64,000 nt of DNA from Sandaracinaceae bacterium (GTDB lineage: Bacteria; Myxococcota_A; Polyangia; Polyangiales; Houyiibacteriaceae). Each line of letters begins with the position of its first letter. Position 1 is the first letter of the stretch. The position numbers were made by a program, and so were the translations under genes. The stretch spans positions 1 through 64,000 of the forward strand of contig JADJJE010000037.1 in NCBI GenBank assembly GCA_016706685.1, in the 5' to 3' direction. Shown in pieces: positions 1 to 7,821 of the stretch. The notes beneath the pieces are model-generated. The model did no database searches. It saw nothing but the letters and a program-made list of their open reading frames with translations, and had not been told where the DNA came from.

Positions 1-771
1 GAGGCTCACCCCGAGTCCGTGTCCGACTCCCTCGCGGGCCTGTCCTTCGACTGGCCGGGCGCGGCCGTGGTGTGCGAGCTCATGGCGGACATGAACCGCC
101 CGGGCCGGCTCGAGGGGCTGCGCGCAGCACAGGCCTCGGCCAGCGCCCATGTGCGCCGTGCCGCCGTGCTCGCTCTGGCCAAGGTGCACGACGCCGAGTC
201 GGCCGAGTGCGTGAGCCTGTCGCTCTCCGACGACGACGTGAACGTGCGCGTGGCGGCGGCCGAAGCGCTGGGCGTGCTCGGACGGGCCCTCGGCGTGGAC
301 GTGCTGCACGGCTCGCTGCGGGTGGCGCTCGAGGCCGAGGCTCCCGCCGTGGTGGCCGCGGCGGCTCGCGCGCTGGCCCTGGCCGGTGACCGCAGCGCCA
401 TCCCCACCCTGCGCGAGAAGCTCGGCAGCGAGCGGGCGGGCGTGGCGCTGGCCGCCCTCGAGGCCCTGCGCGTGCTGAAGGAGCCCCTCGAGGCGTTGCT
501 CCCCATGCTGGCGCGGCACTCCGATGAAGAGGTCGTGAAGCAGGCGCTCGGGCTGGTGATCGGGAGCAGCTCCCAGGCAGCCCTGGCCTGCCTGCGCGAC
601 GCGCTCGAGCACCCCACGTGGCACGTTCGGGCGTTCGCGGTGACGGGCCTCGCTCGCACGCCGGAGGCCCTGCCGTGGCTGCGCGAGCGTGCCCGCGTGG
701 AGGTCGACCCCAACGTCCAGCGCGCCCTCGAGCAAGCTCTCGAGCAGGCCGAAGCACGAGGGGAGGGCTGA
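1..771 (+). CDS. HEAT-repeat protein of a chemosensory cluster (5' end outside window)
   Basis: The frame is open to the left edge, so the protein is probably truncated by the window; the first in-window start would be GTG at 19. The visible ~255 residues are a run of amphipathic alpha-helical pairs with the Ala/Leu/Val spacing of HEAT/PBS-lyase repeats, for example segments reading VRRAAVLALAKV, VRVAAAEALGVLG and VRAFAVTGLARTP. Such repeats make protein-interaction solenoids, and HEAT proteins are common beside che genes in myxobacteria. The stop abuts the GTG start of cheR with no gap, so the two are translationally linked. A scaffold or regulator of the chemosensory system is inferred from context only. 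Confidence 0.75.
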   Translation, partial: EAHPESVSDSLAGLSFDWPGAAVVCELMADMNRPGRLEGLRAAQASASAHVRRAAVLALAKVHDAESAECVSLSLSDDDVNVRVAAAEALGVLGRALGVDVLHGSLRVALEAEAPAVVAAAARALALAGDRSAIPTLREKLGSERAGVALAALEALRVLKEPLEALLPMLARHSDEEVVKQALGLVIGSSSQAALACLRDALEHPTWHVRAFAVTGLARTPEALPWLRERARVEVDPNVQRALEQALEQAEARGEG

Positions 772-1662
772 GTGCCGCTGCTCTTCGACGAAGGCCCATC
801 GCTGGCCGTCGAGGACTTCCGGATGATCCGGGATCTGATCAACCGCTTTTGCGGCATCCACTTCTCCGACGACGCGCGCACCATCGTGGCGCGTCGCCTG
901 CGCGAGCGCCTCGAGGCCGTGGGTCTCAGCGACTACGGCGCCTACTACCAGTACCTGCGCTACCACCCCGACGCGTCCATGGAGCTCGAGAACGCGGTGG
1001 AGGTGCTGACCACCAACGAGACCTACTTCTTCCGCGAGGAGTACCAGCTGCGCGCGTTCCGCGACGAGATCCTGCCTCAGCTGAAGGACCGCGCCGAGGA
1101 GCGCGGCACCCGGCGCCTGGCGCTGTGGAGCGCGGGCTGCTCGAGCGGTGAGGAGGCCTACACGCTCGGCATCCTCATCGAAGACTCGGGGCTCTTCAAG
1201 GGCTGGGACGTGCGCATCTACGGCAACGACATCTCGCGCCGCGTGCTGCACAAGGCTCGGCGCGCCGTCTACACCGAGGCCAGCTTCCGCACCACCGACG
1301 ACCGCTACCTCCAATACTTCGTGGACGTCCCCGAGGGCCGCCAGGTGCACCCGCGCATCCGAGCCATGTGCCACTTCGGCCACCTCAACCTCCTCGATCA
1401 CAGCCGTACGGCGATCGTGGGGCGCGTGGACGCGGTATTCTGTCGCAACGTGCTGATCTACTTCGACCCCGACTCCCGCAAGAAGGCCATCGACACCTTC
1501 TATCACCGGCTCGTGGCCGGCGGGTACCTCTTGCTGGGTCACAGCGAGTCGTTGCTCAACGCCAGCACCGCCTTCGAGCTGGTGCACGTGTCCACCGATC
1601 TCGTCTATCGACGCCCCGCCCCGCATCTCTTTCGCACGCCGTCCGTAAGCGAGGGTTCATGA
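772..1662 (+). CDS. cheR: chemotaxis protein methyltransferase CheR
   Basis: 296 residues, the normal length for CheR, which transfers methyl groups from S-adenosylmethionine to glutamates of chemoreceptors. The N-terminal helical domain (about 1-80) leads to TTNETYFFRE (about 80-89). The SAM-binding loop SAGCSSGEEAYTLGIL lies at about 120-134, NDIS near 152, and the catalytic-domain motif CRNVLIYFD near 224, followed by LLLGHSES. It starts with GTG directly after the HEAT gene stop, and its TGA overlaps the ATG of cheB (ATGA). Position in HEAT-cheR-cheB order supports an adaptation module. No tetratricopeptide extension is present. Confidence 0.95.
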   Translation: MPLLFDEGPSLAVEDFRMIRDLINRFCGIHFSDDARTIVARRLRERLEAVGLSDYGAYYQYLRYHPDASMELENAVEVLTTNETYFFREEYQLRAFRDEILPQLKDRAEERGTRRLALWSAGCSSGEEAYTLGILIEDSGLFKGWDVRIYGNDISRRVLHKARRAVYTEASFRTTDDRYLQYFVDVPEGRQVHPRIRAMCHFGHLNLLDHSRTAIVGRVDAVFCRNVLIYFDPDSRKKAIDTFYHRLVAGGYLLLGHSESLLNASTAFELVHVSTDLVYRRPAPHLFRTPSVSEGS

Positions 1663-2711
1663 GACATCTCCGCGTCTTGGTGGTCGACGACTCGGCCTAC
1701 AACCGTCGCACCATCACCGAGCTGCTGACCGCGCTGCCGGCCGTCGAGGTGATTGGAAAGGCCGGAGACGGCGATGAGGCGCTGCGCATGGTGGCCGAGC
1801 TCCAGCCGGACCTGATCACGCTGGACCTCGAGATGCCGCGCATGGACGGCTTCACGTTCCTGCGCCTGATGATGGCGCGTCGCCCCACGCCGGTCATCGT
1901 GGTCAGCGGCTACTCCGCCAAGGAGAACGTGTTCCGCGCCCTCGAGATGGGCGCCCTCGACTTCGTGGCCAAGCCCACGCGCACCGTCACCAGCGACCTC
2001 AGCGGCATCAGCGCCGAGCTGGCCGAGAAGGTGGAGGTGGTGCGTCAGCTCTCTCCCGCTGGCCTCGACATCGGGCGTCTGCGGGGCAGCAGCGACTTCT
2101 CCATGGCGCCGCGCCGCACGGGCGTGAGCGATCGCGAGCCCAGCCGGCTCATCGTCATCGGGTCGTCCACGGGTGGGCCCACCGCGCTGGTGGAGGTCTT
2201 CCGGCGCCTGCCCACGTCCACCACGGCTTCGGTGGTGGTCGCGCAGCACATGCCCGAGCGCTTCACCAAGACCTTCGCCGAACGGCTGGACAAGACCGGC
2301 GGCATGCGCGTGGTGGAGGCCAGCGACGTGCACGCGCTCACGGCCGGCACGGCCTTCATCTGCCCGGGCGGTCGCTGCATCGAGGTGGTGCAGCTTCAGC
2401 GGGGCTTGGGGGTGAAGGTGGTGCCGCCCGACTCCTCCGACCGCTACGTGCCGTCGGTGGACCGGCTCTTCGAGTCGGCCGCCAAGGCCTTCGGCGCCAG
2501 CACGGTGGGCGTGGTGCTCACCGGTATGGGGGACGACGGCGCCAAGGGCGTGGTGGCGCTGCGTGATGCGGGCGGCATCGTCATGGCCGAGGCGCCCGAG
2601 ACCGCAGTCATCTACGGCATGCCGGGGGCGGCGGTGCGCACCGGGGCCGTGGACCGAAGCTTGCCACTGCGCGCCATGGCGGAGCGCCTGGCGGAACTCA
2701 CCAGCGCGTGA
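1659..2711 (+). CDS. cheB: chemotaxis response regulator / protein-glutamate methylesterase CheB
   Basis: 350 residues. It begins at the ATG overlapping the cheR stop; the open frame continues further upstream but only inside cheR. Receiver domain 1-110: acidic pair D10-D11, phospho-acceptor D56 in LDLEMPRMDG and K105 in FVAKPT. Methylesterase domain from about 160: GSSTGGPTAL with nucleophile S170, H197 in AQHMPERF and the aspartate in GMGDDGAKG (about 290-297), which together form the Ser-His-Asp triad. It demethylates or deamidates receptors, activated by phosphotransfer from CheA. No cheA lies in the window; it is presumably upstream or elsewhere. Confidence 0.96.
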   Translation: MRHLRVLVVDDSAYNRRTITELLTALPAVEVIGKAGDGDEALRMVAELQPDLITLDLEMPRMDGFTFLRLMMARRPTPVIVVSGYSAKENVFRALEMGALDFVAKPTRTVTSDLSGISAELAEKVEVVRQLSPAGLDIGRLRGSSDFSMAPRRTGVSDREPSRLIVIGSSTGGPTALVEVFRRLPTSTTASVVVAQHMPERFTKTFAERLDKTGGMRVVEASDVHALTAGTAFICPGGRCIEVVQLQRGLGVKVVPPDSSDRYVPSVDRLFESAAKAFGASTVGVVLTGMGDDGAKGVVALRDAGGIVMAEAPETAVIYGMPGAAVRTGAVDRSLPLRAMAERLAELTSA

Positions 2712-2797
2712 ACGCCCATGAATACGCCAACATCATGCGCTCTGCGTTCACCCTTCCAATCACGCGTGAACGTCTGATAGTCTGAGCACGGCCGACG

Positions 2798-3682
2798 ATG
2801 AGCGATCCCGACTCCAACCGCGCGAGCGACCTCCCCATGGACCTGATCAAAGAGCGAGAGAGTTTCGTGCGTTCGTTCTTGAAGAAGGGGGTGGAGTACA
2901 CGGAGCACTTGCTCCAAGAGAACGCTCAGCTGCGCGAGGACTACAGTCGGATTCAAGAGGACAACGCCCGCCTCCGCGCTCAGATCGCCAGCGACGACGC
3001 CATCCGTGACCTGCTGCGCACGGTGGAGAAGCTCGAGTCCGAGCGCAAGGCGCTGCTGGCGCGCAGCTCCGAGCTCGAGGAAAAGCGTATCGAGCACCAG
3101 GGCCGCCACGATGAGATCGAGCAAGAGGTCAATGACCTCGCCAATCTCTACATCGCTAGCTACCAGCTGGGTGCGTCTCTGTCCCTGCGTCGGGTGGTCC
3201 GTCATCTCCGCGACATGTGCGGCCAGCTCGTGGGCGCTCACGGCTTCGTCATCTACGTGCTCGACGAGGGCACACGCATCGCCTATCCCATCGCCCACGA
3301 GCAGCTGGACGAGGCGTCCATCGTGCCCGTTCCCGTGGGCGTGGGCCCGGTGGGCGAGGCCTGCCTCACGGGCATCCCGCGCATCCGCGAAGACGGCGCG
3401 GCACACTTCATTCAGGGTACGCACGAAGACCCGGTCGCCGTGATTCCGTTGATCTCCGATGGCAAGCCCGTGGGCGCCATCTCCGTCATCACCTTGCTCG
3501 AACAAAAGAGCCAGTGGATGAACGTGGACCGTGAGCTCTTTCAACTCCTTGGCGCTCAGGCTGGTACCGCCTTGATCGCCGCCAACCTGTACGCCGCCTC
3601 CGCTGGGCCGATTCAAGCCCTCGCCGGGGTTCGGCAGAAGCTCGCCGCTGCTGAGGCCGCGTCCTCCGAGAGTACCGACTGA
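2798..3682 (+). CDS. coiled-coil / GAF-domain sensory protein
   Basis: 294 residues. Residues ~15-115 are highly charged and heptad-like (ENAQLREDYSRIQEDN, EKLESERKALLARSSELEEK), indicating a long coiled coil. Residues ~125-270 read as a GAF domain (LSLRRVVRHLRDMCGQLV, GFVIYVLDEG, VGVGPVGEACLTG, VAVIPLISDGKPVGAISV). The C-terminus is Ala-rich. There is no kinase or transmembrane segment, so this is a soluble ligand-sensing or scaffold protein. It ends 2 nt before cheY, suggesting co-transcription. The 86-bp gap upstream holds GTGAACG (2766-2772) with its inverse CGTTCAC (2745-2751), a possible but unproven operator. Specific partner and ligand are unknown. Confidence 0.8.
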   Translation: MSDPDSNRASDLPMDLIKERESFVRSFLKKGVEYTEHLLQENAQLREDYSRIQEDNARLRAQIASDDAIRDLLRTVEKLESERKALLARSSELEEKRIEHQGRHDEIEQEVNDLANLYIASYQLGASLSLRRVVRHLRDMCGQLVGAHGFVIYVLDEGTRIAYPIAHEQLDEASIVPVPVGVGPVGEACLTGIPRIREDGAAHFIQGTHEDPVAVIPLISDGKPVGAISVITLLEQKSQWMNVDRELFQLLGAQAGTALIAANLYAASAGPIQALAGVRQKLAAAEAASSESTD

Positions 3683-3684
3683 AC

Positions 3685-4059
3685 ATGTCCGAATTTTCCT
3701 GTCTAGTCGTCGAAGATTCCCCCATGATGCGTCAGCTCTTGGTGTTCGCTCTCGCGCGCATCAAGAAGCTCAAGGTCACCGAGGCCGAGGACGGCGTCGA
3801 TGGCCTCCGCAAGCTGGCGGGCGGCAAGTTCGACCTGGTCATCACGGACATCAACATGCCGATCATGGACGGCCTGAAGCTCGTGAAGCGCATCCGCAGC
3901 GACGAGACCCACAAGGACGTGCCGATCATCATCATCACGACCGAGGGCTCGACCGAAGATCGGCAGCGGGCCATGGCGCTCGGCGCCAACGCCTACATCA
4001 CCAAGCCCATCCAGGCGCCGCAGGTCATCGCCAAGGTCAAAGAGCTCTTGGCGGTGTAG
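3685..4059 (+). CDS. single-domain CheY-like response regulator
   Basis: 124 residues, only a receiver domain. The acidic pocket E10-D11, phospho-acceptor D55 in TDINMPIMDG, the conserved T near 86 (IITTEG) and K107 in ITKPI are all present, so it should be phosphorylatable. With no output domain it probably acts by protein contact, as CheY does on motors or on other regulators. It follows the coiled-coil/GAF gene by 2 nt and belongs to the cheR-cheB neighbourhood. Whether it is the terminal output or a phosphate sink cannot be told from sequence. Confidence 0.92.
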   Translation: MSEFSCLVVEDSPMMRQLLVFALARIKKLKVTEAEDGVDGLRKLAGGKFDLVITDINMPIMDGLKLVKRIRSDETHKDVPIIIITTEGSTEDRQRAMALGANAYITKPIQAPQVIAKVKELLAV

Positions 4060-4103
4060 TTCGCGGCTGGCCGCTTCCTCGGAGAACAGCTAAAACAGGG
4101 GTC

Positions 4104-4724
4104 ATGACGGTGAATGTCGACCCCCGCTGGCTCTTCGTGAAGACCTGTCAGGACCTCCTGGGCAAGTCGAAGTCACCCGACTACTACGAGAAGCTGCGCA
4201 TGGCGGGGCTGGTGAGGCACCTCATCGTGGGGCCGCGCTCCCTCCTGAGCATGGTCAACCGTGAGTCCGAGCTGCCGCTCGAGTTCTGGTTCCGTGAGCC
4301 TGGTGAGGACGCCACCGCGTGGCAGGGTCCCATGGGCTTCGACGCGTCGCGCCGCGAGCTGGCCAGCGGCGTGGTGCAGCGCACGGGCCGGGAGGCCTTC
4401 CTCGCGTCGCGCGTGGTGCACTGTCACCAGTGGTTGAGCGTGGAGCAGCTGCTCACCACGGTGGCGCATGCCTACGGGGGCTTCCTCAGCGACGTGCCGC
4501 ACGGCCTCTCGCGCGAGGCTATCGTGGCTGTTGACGTGGCCATCCAGGAGGGTGGGGCGGGCCCCATCTCCATCGCGCTCCAGGAGATCACCGGCGTGGT
4601 GCTGCGCGCGCTAATCCCTCTGGCCAACCCCAGCGGAGAGCCCAAGCCGCGGGTGCGCCCGGAGCCCACGGCGGCGGCTGCTGCGGCGCCAGGCTGCCCG
4701 TTCAGCGGCAAGCTGCCCACCTGA
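4104..4724 (+). CDS. uncharacterised 206-residue protein
   Basis: Not recognised as a known family. 206 residues with no signal peptide or membrane segment. Residues 1-165 look globular, mixing helical stretches (PDYYEKLRMAGLVRHLIVGP) and strand-like ones. It has an HCHQW motif near 110 and a Pro/Ala-rich tail ending in GCPFSGKLPT. The start at 4104 is the first ATG after the cheY stop; 44 nt separate them, so it may be read with the chemosensory genes or from its own promoter. The Cys/His residues near 109-111 could bind a metal or cofactor, but this is only speculation. Confidence 0.6.
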   Translation: MTVNVDPRWLFVKTCQDLLGKSKSPDYYEKLRMAGLVRHLIVGPRSLLSMVNRESELPLEFWFREPGEDATAWQGPMGFDASRRELASGVVQRTGREAFLASRVVHCHQWLSVEQLLTTVAHAYGGFLSDVPHGLSREAIVAVDVAIQEGGAGPISIALQEITGVVLRALIPLANPSGEPKPRVRPEPTAAAAAAPGCPFSGKLPT

Positions 4725-4780
4725 GCGTCCCCTCGGCGATCTTGCTGGGGAGAGCGCAAACACGCTACACCCAGAGCACG

Positions 4781-6664
4781 ATGGCTCACTCGAACACGTT
4801 TGCGAGTCGCTCGGTGCTGCGCGCCGCGGTCCAGGCGCCGCTGGGCGCGCTGCTAGCCGTGCTGCTCACCTGTGGGCTGCCCAGCGCAGCGCTCGCTCAG
4901 CAGGCCCAGCTCGCGCTCACCGCCACCAACCCTCCGGCGCAGGGGGCCGCCGTGCGGGTGGATGGCGCCGACATGGGCAACCTGCCGGTCACGCTCGAGG
5001 TCGCGCCCGGACGTCACCTCGTGCAGGTGGGACGGCGCGGGTACATCACGTTCAACCTGTGGGTGGACCTGACACCCGGCCAGGTGCTGCAGCTCCCCGT
5101 CACGCTGCGCAGCCAGGGCGGCGAGATGGGCTCCATCTTGGTGGCGGGCGACGTGTCGGGCGCGCGCGTGCTGGTGGACAGCGTGGACCGTGGCGCCACG
5201 CCGCTGGTGGTGGAGGGCCTCAGCGTGGGGTCGCACCGCGTGCGCGTGCAGCCGCGCGACGCCAGCCTCACGCCCTACGAGACCACGGTGGACGTCCGCG
5301 TGGACGAGCGCACCACGGTGCACTTCACCATGCGCCCCACCGTGACGCCGGGCAGCCTGCACGTCGCCGCCAACGTCATGTCCGCGCGGCTCTTCCTCGA
5401 CGGTGACCCCCTCGGCGTCGGCGGGCGCACCATGGAGAACCTCCCGCCGGGCGAGCACATCGTCGAGGCCGAGGCCACGGGGTACCAGACGGCGCGGCAG
5501 GTGGTGCGCGTGGAGGCGGGCCGCCGCGCGGCGGTGGTGCTGGTCATGGAGCCCGTGCCGCAGGAGCCCGGCACCATCGTGGTGCGCGCCAACGTGCGTG
5601 GGCAGGTGTTCGTGAACGGGCAGGACTTCGGCCCCGCGCCCGTGGTGCTCGAGGGGGCCGAGCCCGGCAACTACGCCATCCGCGTGGTGGCGGCGGGCCA
5701 CAGCGAGTTCCGCGAGGTGTGCACCGTGCGCCTGGGCGAGACCTGCACCGTGAGCGCCACCCTGATCCCCGAGCAGGTGCTGCTGCGCGTCACCAGCAAC
5801 ACGCGTGGCGCCTTCTTGTATCTGGACGGGGAGTACCGCGGCCCCATCCCCTTCGAGGGGCTCTTCCCCGTGGGGGCGCACCGCGTGGAGGTGCGTGCGC
5901 AGGGTCACGTCACGCACACCGAGCAGCTCATGCTGGCGCCCGGCGGGCCGCGTGACGTGGCGGTGGACCTGCGCCGTGAGGGCGCCCAGACCGTGGAAGA
6001 GGAGGTCGAGGCCGAGCACACCGCCACCGAGGTGCAGCGGGGGCTGCGCAGTCATGCTGCGTCGCTCACCACCACGCGCCACTCGTACTTCGAGATCGCC
6101 ACCGGCTTCCCCTTCCTGCTCGAGGCGCGCATGGGCGGCAGCGTGCACGAGTGGCTGGACATCGGCTTTGGCCTGCGCACCTTCTTCGGTCTCACGGAGT
6201 TCGAGGCGCGCCTGAAGACGGCCTACCGCGTGCTTCCGTCGCTGTCGTTCGGTGCGCAGCTGCGCGTGGGCGGCGGCTTCGGTCCCGCGCACGACTTCCT
6301 GGATGGCGCGGTCACGCGCGAGTCACCCACCAACACGTTCCTCTTCTCGGTCGAAGCGCTGACGTCGGTGCACTTCGCGCAGGCGGGCAGCGTGACCGTG
6401 GTGGTGGGCGTCGACGCGCACTCCGACCGCTACCGCTCGGCCAGCCGGCGCGGGGCGGGGCGCTTGCGCATCGGGGGCATCGCCGAGATCGTGCTCTCGG
6501 ACGCCTGGAACCTCATGGTGCGCTTCGAGGGCATCGTGGCCGGGCGCTCGCGCCCCATCATGAGCAACCTGGTGGGTGCGGAGCTGATCGACAACGACCC
6601 GCGCCTGCTCGGTCAGGTGGGCTTCACCTACAAGTTCGGGCTGCCGTCATGGTCACGCGAATGA
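4781..6664 (+). CDS. PEGA-repeat surface/outer-membrane protein
   Basis: 627 residues from ATG 4781; a TTG at 4742 in frame is less likely because the ATG leads straight into a good signal peptide (hydrophobic LGALLAVLLTCGLPSAALA, cleavage before QQAQ). Five consecutive ~70-residue PEGA-type beta repeats follow (about 40-400), each with a strand-turn-strand core such as VRVDGADMGNLPVTLEVAPG and VFVNGQDFGPAPVVLEGAEPG. The last ~190 residues alternate hydrophobic and polar residues, with many Gly and aromatic positions, and end KFGLPSWSRE. This resembles an outer-membrane beta-barrel or barrel-like domain. PEGA domains are usually extracellular and bind cell-wall or surface layers. The stop overlaps the next gene (ATGA). 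Confidence 0.75.
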   Translation: MAHSNTFASRSVLRAAVQAPLGALLAVLLTCGLPSAALAQQAQLALTATNPPAQGAAVRVDGADMGNLPVTLEVAPGRHLVQVGRRGYITFNLWVDLTPGQVLQLPVTLRSQGGEMGSILVAGDVSGARVLVDSVDRGATPLVVEGLSVGSHRVRVQPRDASLTPYETTVDVRVDERTTVHFTMRPTVTPGSLHVAANVMSARLFLDGDPLGVGGRTMENLPPGEHIVEAEATGYQTARQVVRVEAGRRAAVVLVMEPVPQEPGTIVVRANVRGQVFVNGQDFGPAPVVLEGAEPGNYAIRVVAAGHSEFREVCTVRLGETCTVSATLIPEQVLLRVTSNTRGAFLYLDGEYRGPIPFEGLFPVGAHRVEVRAQGHVTHTEQLMLAPGGPRDVAVDLRREGAQTVEEEVEAEHTATEVQRGLRSHAASLTTTRHSYFEIATGFPFLLEARMGGSVHEWLDIGFGLRTFFGLTEFEARLKTAYRVLPSLSFGAQLRVGGGFGPAHDFLDGAVTRESPTNTFLFSVEALTSVHFAQAGSVTVVVGVDAHSDRYRSASRRGAGRLRIGGIAEIVLSDAWNLMVRFEGIVAGRSRPIMSNLVGAELIDNDPRLLGQVGFTYKFGLPSWSRE

Positions 6665-7137
6665 GCGGGCGTGGGCGCGCGGCCATCGCGTTCGTCATCG
6701 TGGTGGTGCTCGGGCTGGGGTTGGCGCTGCGTCCGCGCGCCACTGACACCTCGGAGGTGGCCACATTCGAGTCCACCGTGCACGGGGAGACGCTGCGCCG
6801 CGGAGGCTTCGAGCGAGGCGAGCGCGTGACCACGCCGGCGGGAGGGCGTGTGCTGGTGCAGACCCCTGGGGGCGCGCGGCTCAGCGTGGAGGAGCTCAGC
6901 GAAGCGCTCTTCGTGACCGTGGACCCGCTGGTGGTGGAGCTGGTGCGCGGGGGCCTCACGGCCCGCACGGACGAGGAACCGCTCACGCTCACGCGCGGTG
7001 AGCACCGCATCCAGCTGCGCGAGGGGGCGGCCGCCGAGCTGTTGGACGGCCCGCCGCGCCTGGTGGTGACTTCTGGCACGGTCACGTTGGATGGTCGGAC
7101 GGTGACGGGGCAGCGTGTGCTACCGTCCGCGCCATGA
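6661..7137 (+). CDS. membrane-anchored FecR-like small protein
   Basis: 158 residues from the ATG at 6661 that overlaps the PEGA gene stop; an in-frame ATG at 6649 would add four residues. An N-terminal membrane segment (AAIAFVIVVVLGLGLAL) is followed by a beta-rich domain with the FecR-like pattern GERVTTPAGGRVLVQTPGG...LSVEE and later LTRGEHRIQLREGAAAELL. Similar stretches in FecR-type proteins form periplasmic beta modules. Its stop overlaps the tmk start (ATGA), so all three genes are translationally linked. Function is unknown; a partner of the preceding PEGA protein is a guess. Confidence 0.6.
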   Translation: MSGRGRAAIAFVIVVVLGLGLALRPRATDTSEVATFESTVHGETLRRGGFERGERVTTPAGGRVLVQTPGGARLSVEELSEALFVTVDPLVVELVRGGLTARTDEEPLTLTRGEHRIQLREGAAAELLDGPPRLVVTSGTVTLDGRTVTGQRVLPSAP

Positions 7138-7787
7138 TCGAGGGCCTCCTCATTGCCATCGAGGGTATCGATGGTGCCGGAACGACCACCCAGACCCGCC
7201 TGCTAGCCGACGCGCTGGCCGCGCGCGGTCTCCCCATCCACACCACGCGTGAGCCCAGCGACGGCCCCATCGGCGTGCTCATCCGCCAGATGCTCACCGG
7301 CCGGGTGGTGGTGCCCGGGCTCGGCGGCCCGCGCGCGCCCCGCTGGACCACCATGGCGCTGCTCTTCGCGGCCGACCGCGTGGACCACCTGGACGCCGAG
7401 GTCATCCCCAACCTGATGGACGGAGTGACGGTCCTCACGGACCGCTACGACTACTCCTCGGTCGCCTATCAGTCGCTCACCGCGGGCGGCGACCGCGCGG
7501 ACACCATCGCGTGGGTGCGCACGCTCAACGCCCAGGCGCGGCGCCCGGACCTGACCATCGTGCTGGACGTCAGCCCCGAGAACGCGTCGAGCCGGAGGCA
7601 GACGCGCTCCGGCACTCGCGAACTCTTCGAGGAAGACGACCTGCAGGCGCAGCTCGCCAACTTCTACCTGCGCATCGAAGACCACTTCCCCGGCGACAAC
7701 ATCGTCCACATCGAGGCCAACGACGGCATCGAGGCCACGGCCGCGCGGGTGCTGCACGCGGTGAAGGTCCTGCGGCGGGAAGCCTGA
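7134..7787 (+). CDS. tmk: thymidylate kinase (dTMP kinase) with atypical P-loop
   Basis: 217 residues. dTMP kinase phosphorylates dTMP to dTDP in dTTP synthesis. Family features: EGIDGAGTTTQ at 10-20, TREPSDGPIG with the phosphate-binding region at 38-47, the DRY motif at 103-105 (LTDRYDYSSVAYQ), and a lid-like Arg-rich stretch SSRRQTRSGTRELFE. The odd point is the P-loop: the Walker A lysine (GxxGxGKS/T) is threonine here (T17 in GIDGAGTTT). Everything else looks intact, so the protein is probably expressed, but how it handles ATP without that lysine is open. It follows the FecR-like gene by ATGA overlap and converges on the minus-strand VIT/vWA gene. Confidence 0.85.
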   Translation: MIEGLLIAIEGIDGAGTTTQTRLLADALAARGLPIHTTREPSDGPIGVLIRQMLTGRVVVPGLGGPRAPRWTTMALLFAADRVDHLDAEVIPNLMDGVTVLTDRYDYSSVAYQSLTAGGDRADTIAWVRTLNAQARRPDLTIVLDVSPENASSRRQTRSGTRELFEEDDLQAQLANFYLRIEDHFPGDNIVHIEANDGIEATAARVLHAVKVLRREA

Positions 7788-7821
7788 GCCGCCCGGTCCG
7801 CAGGACCTCTCCCGCGCTGCG

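Noticed and set aside
2745..2772. CGTTCAC...GTGAACG inverted repeat before the GAF gene, with another GTGAACG at 2708
   Set aside because: Only 7-bp arms, part of one lies in cheB's 3' end; too weak to call an operator with confidence.
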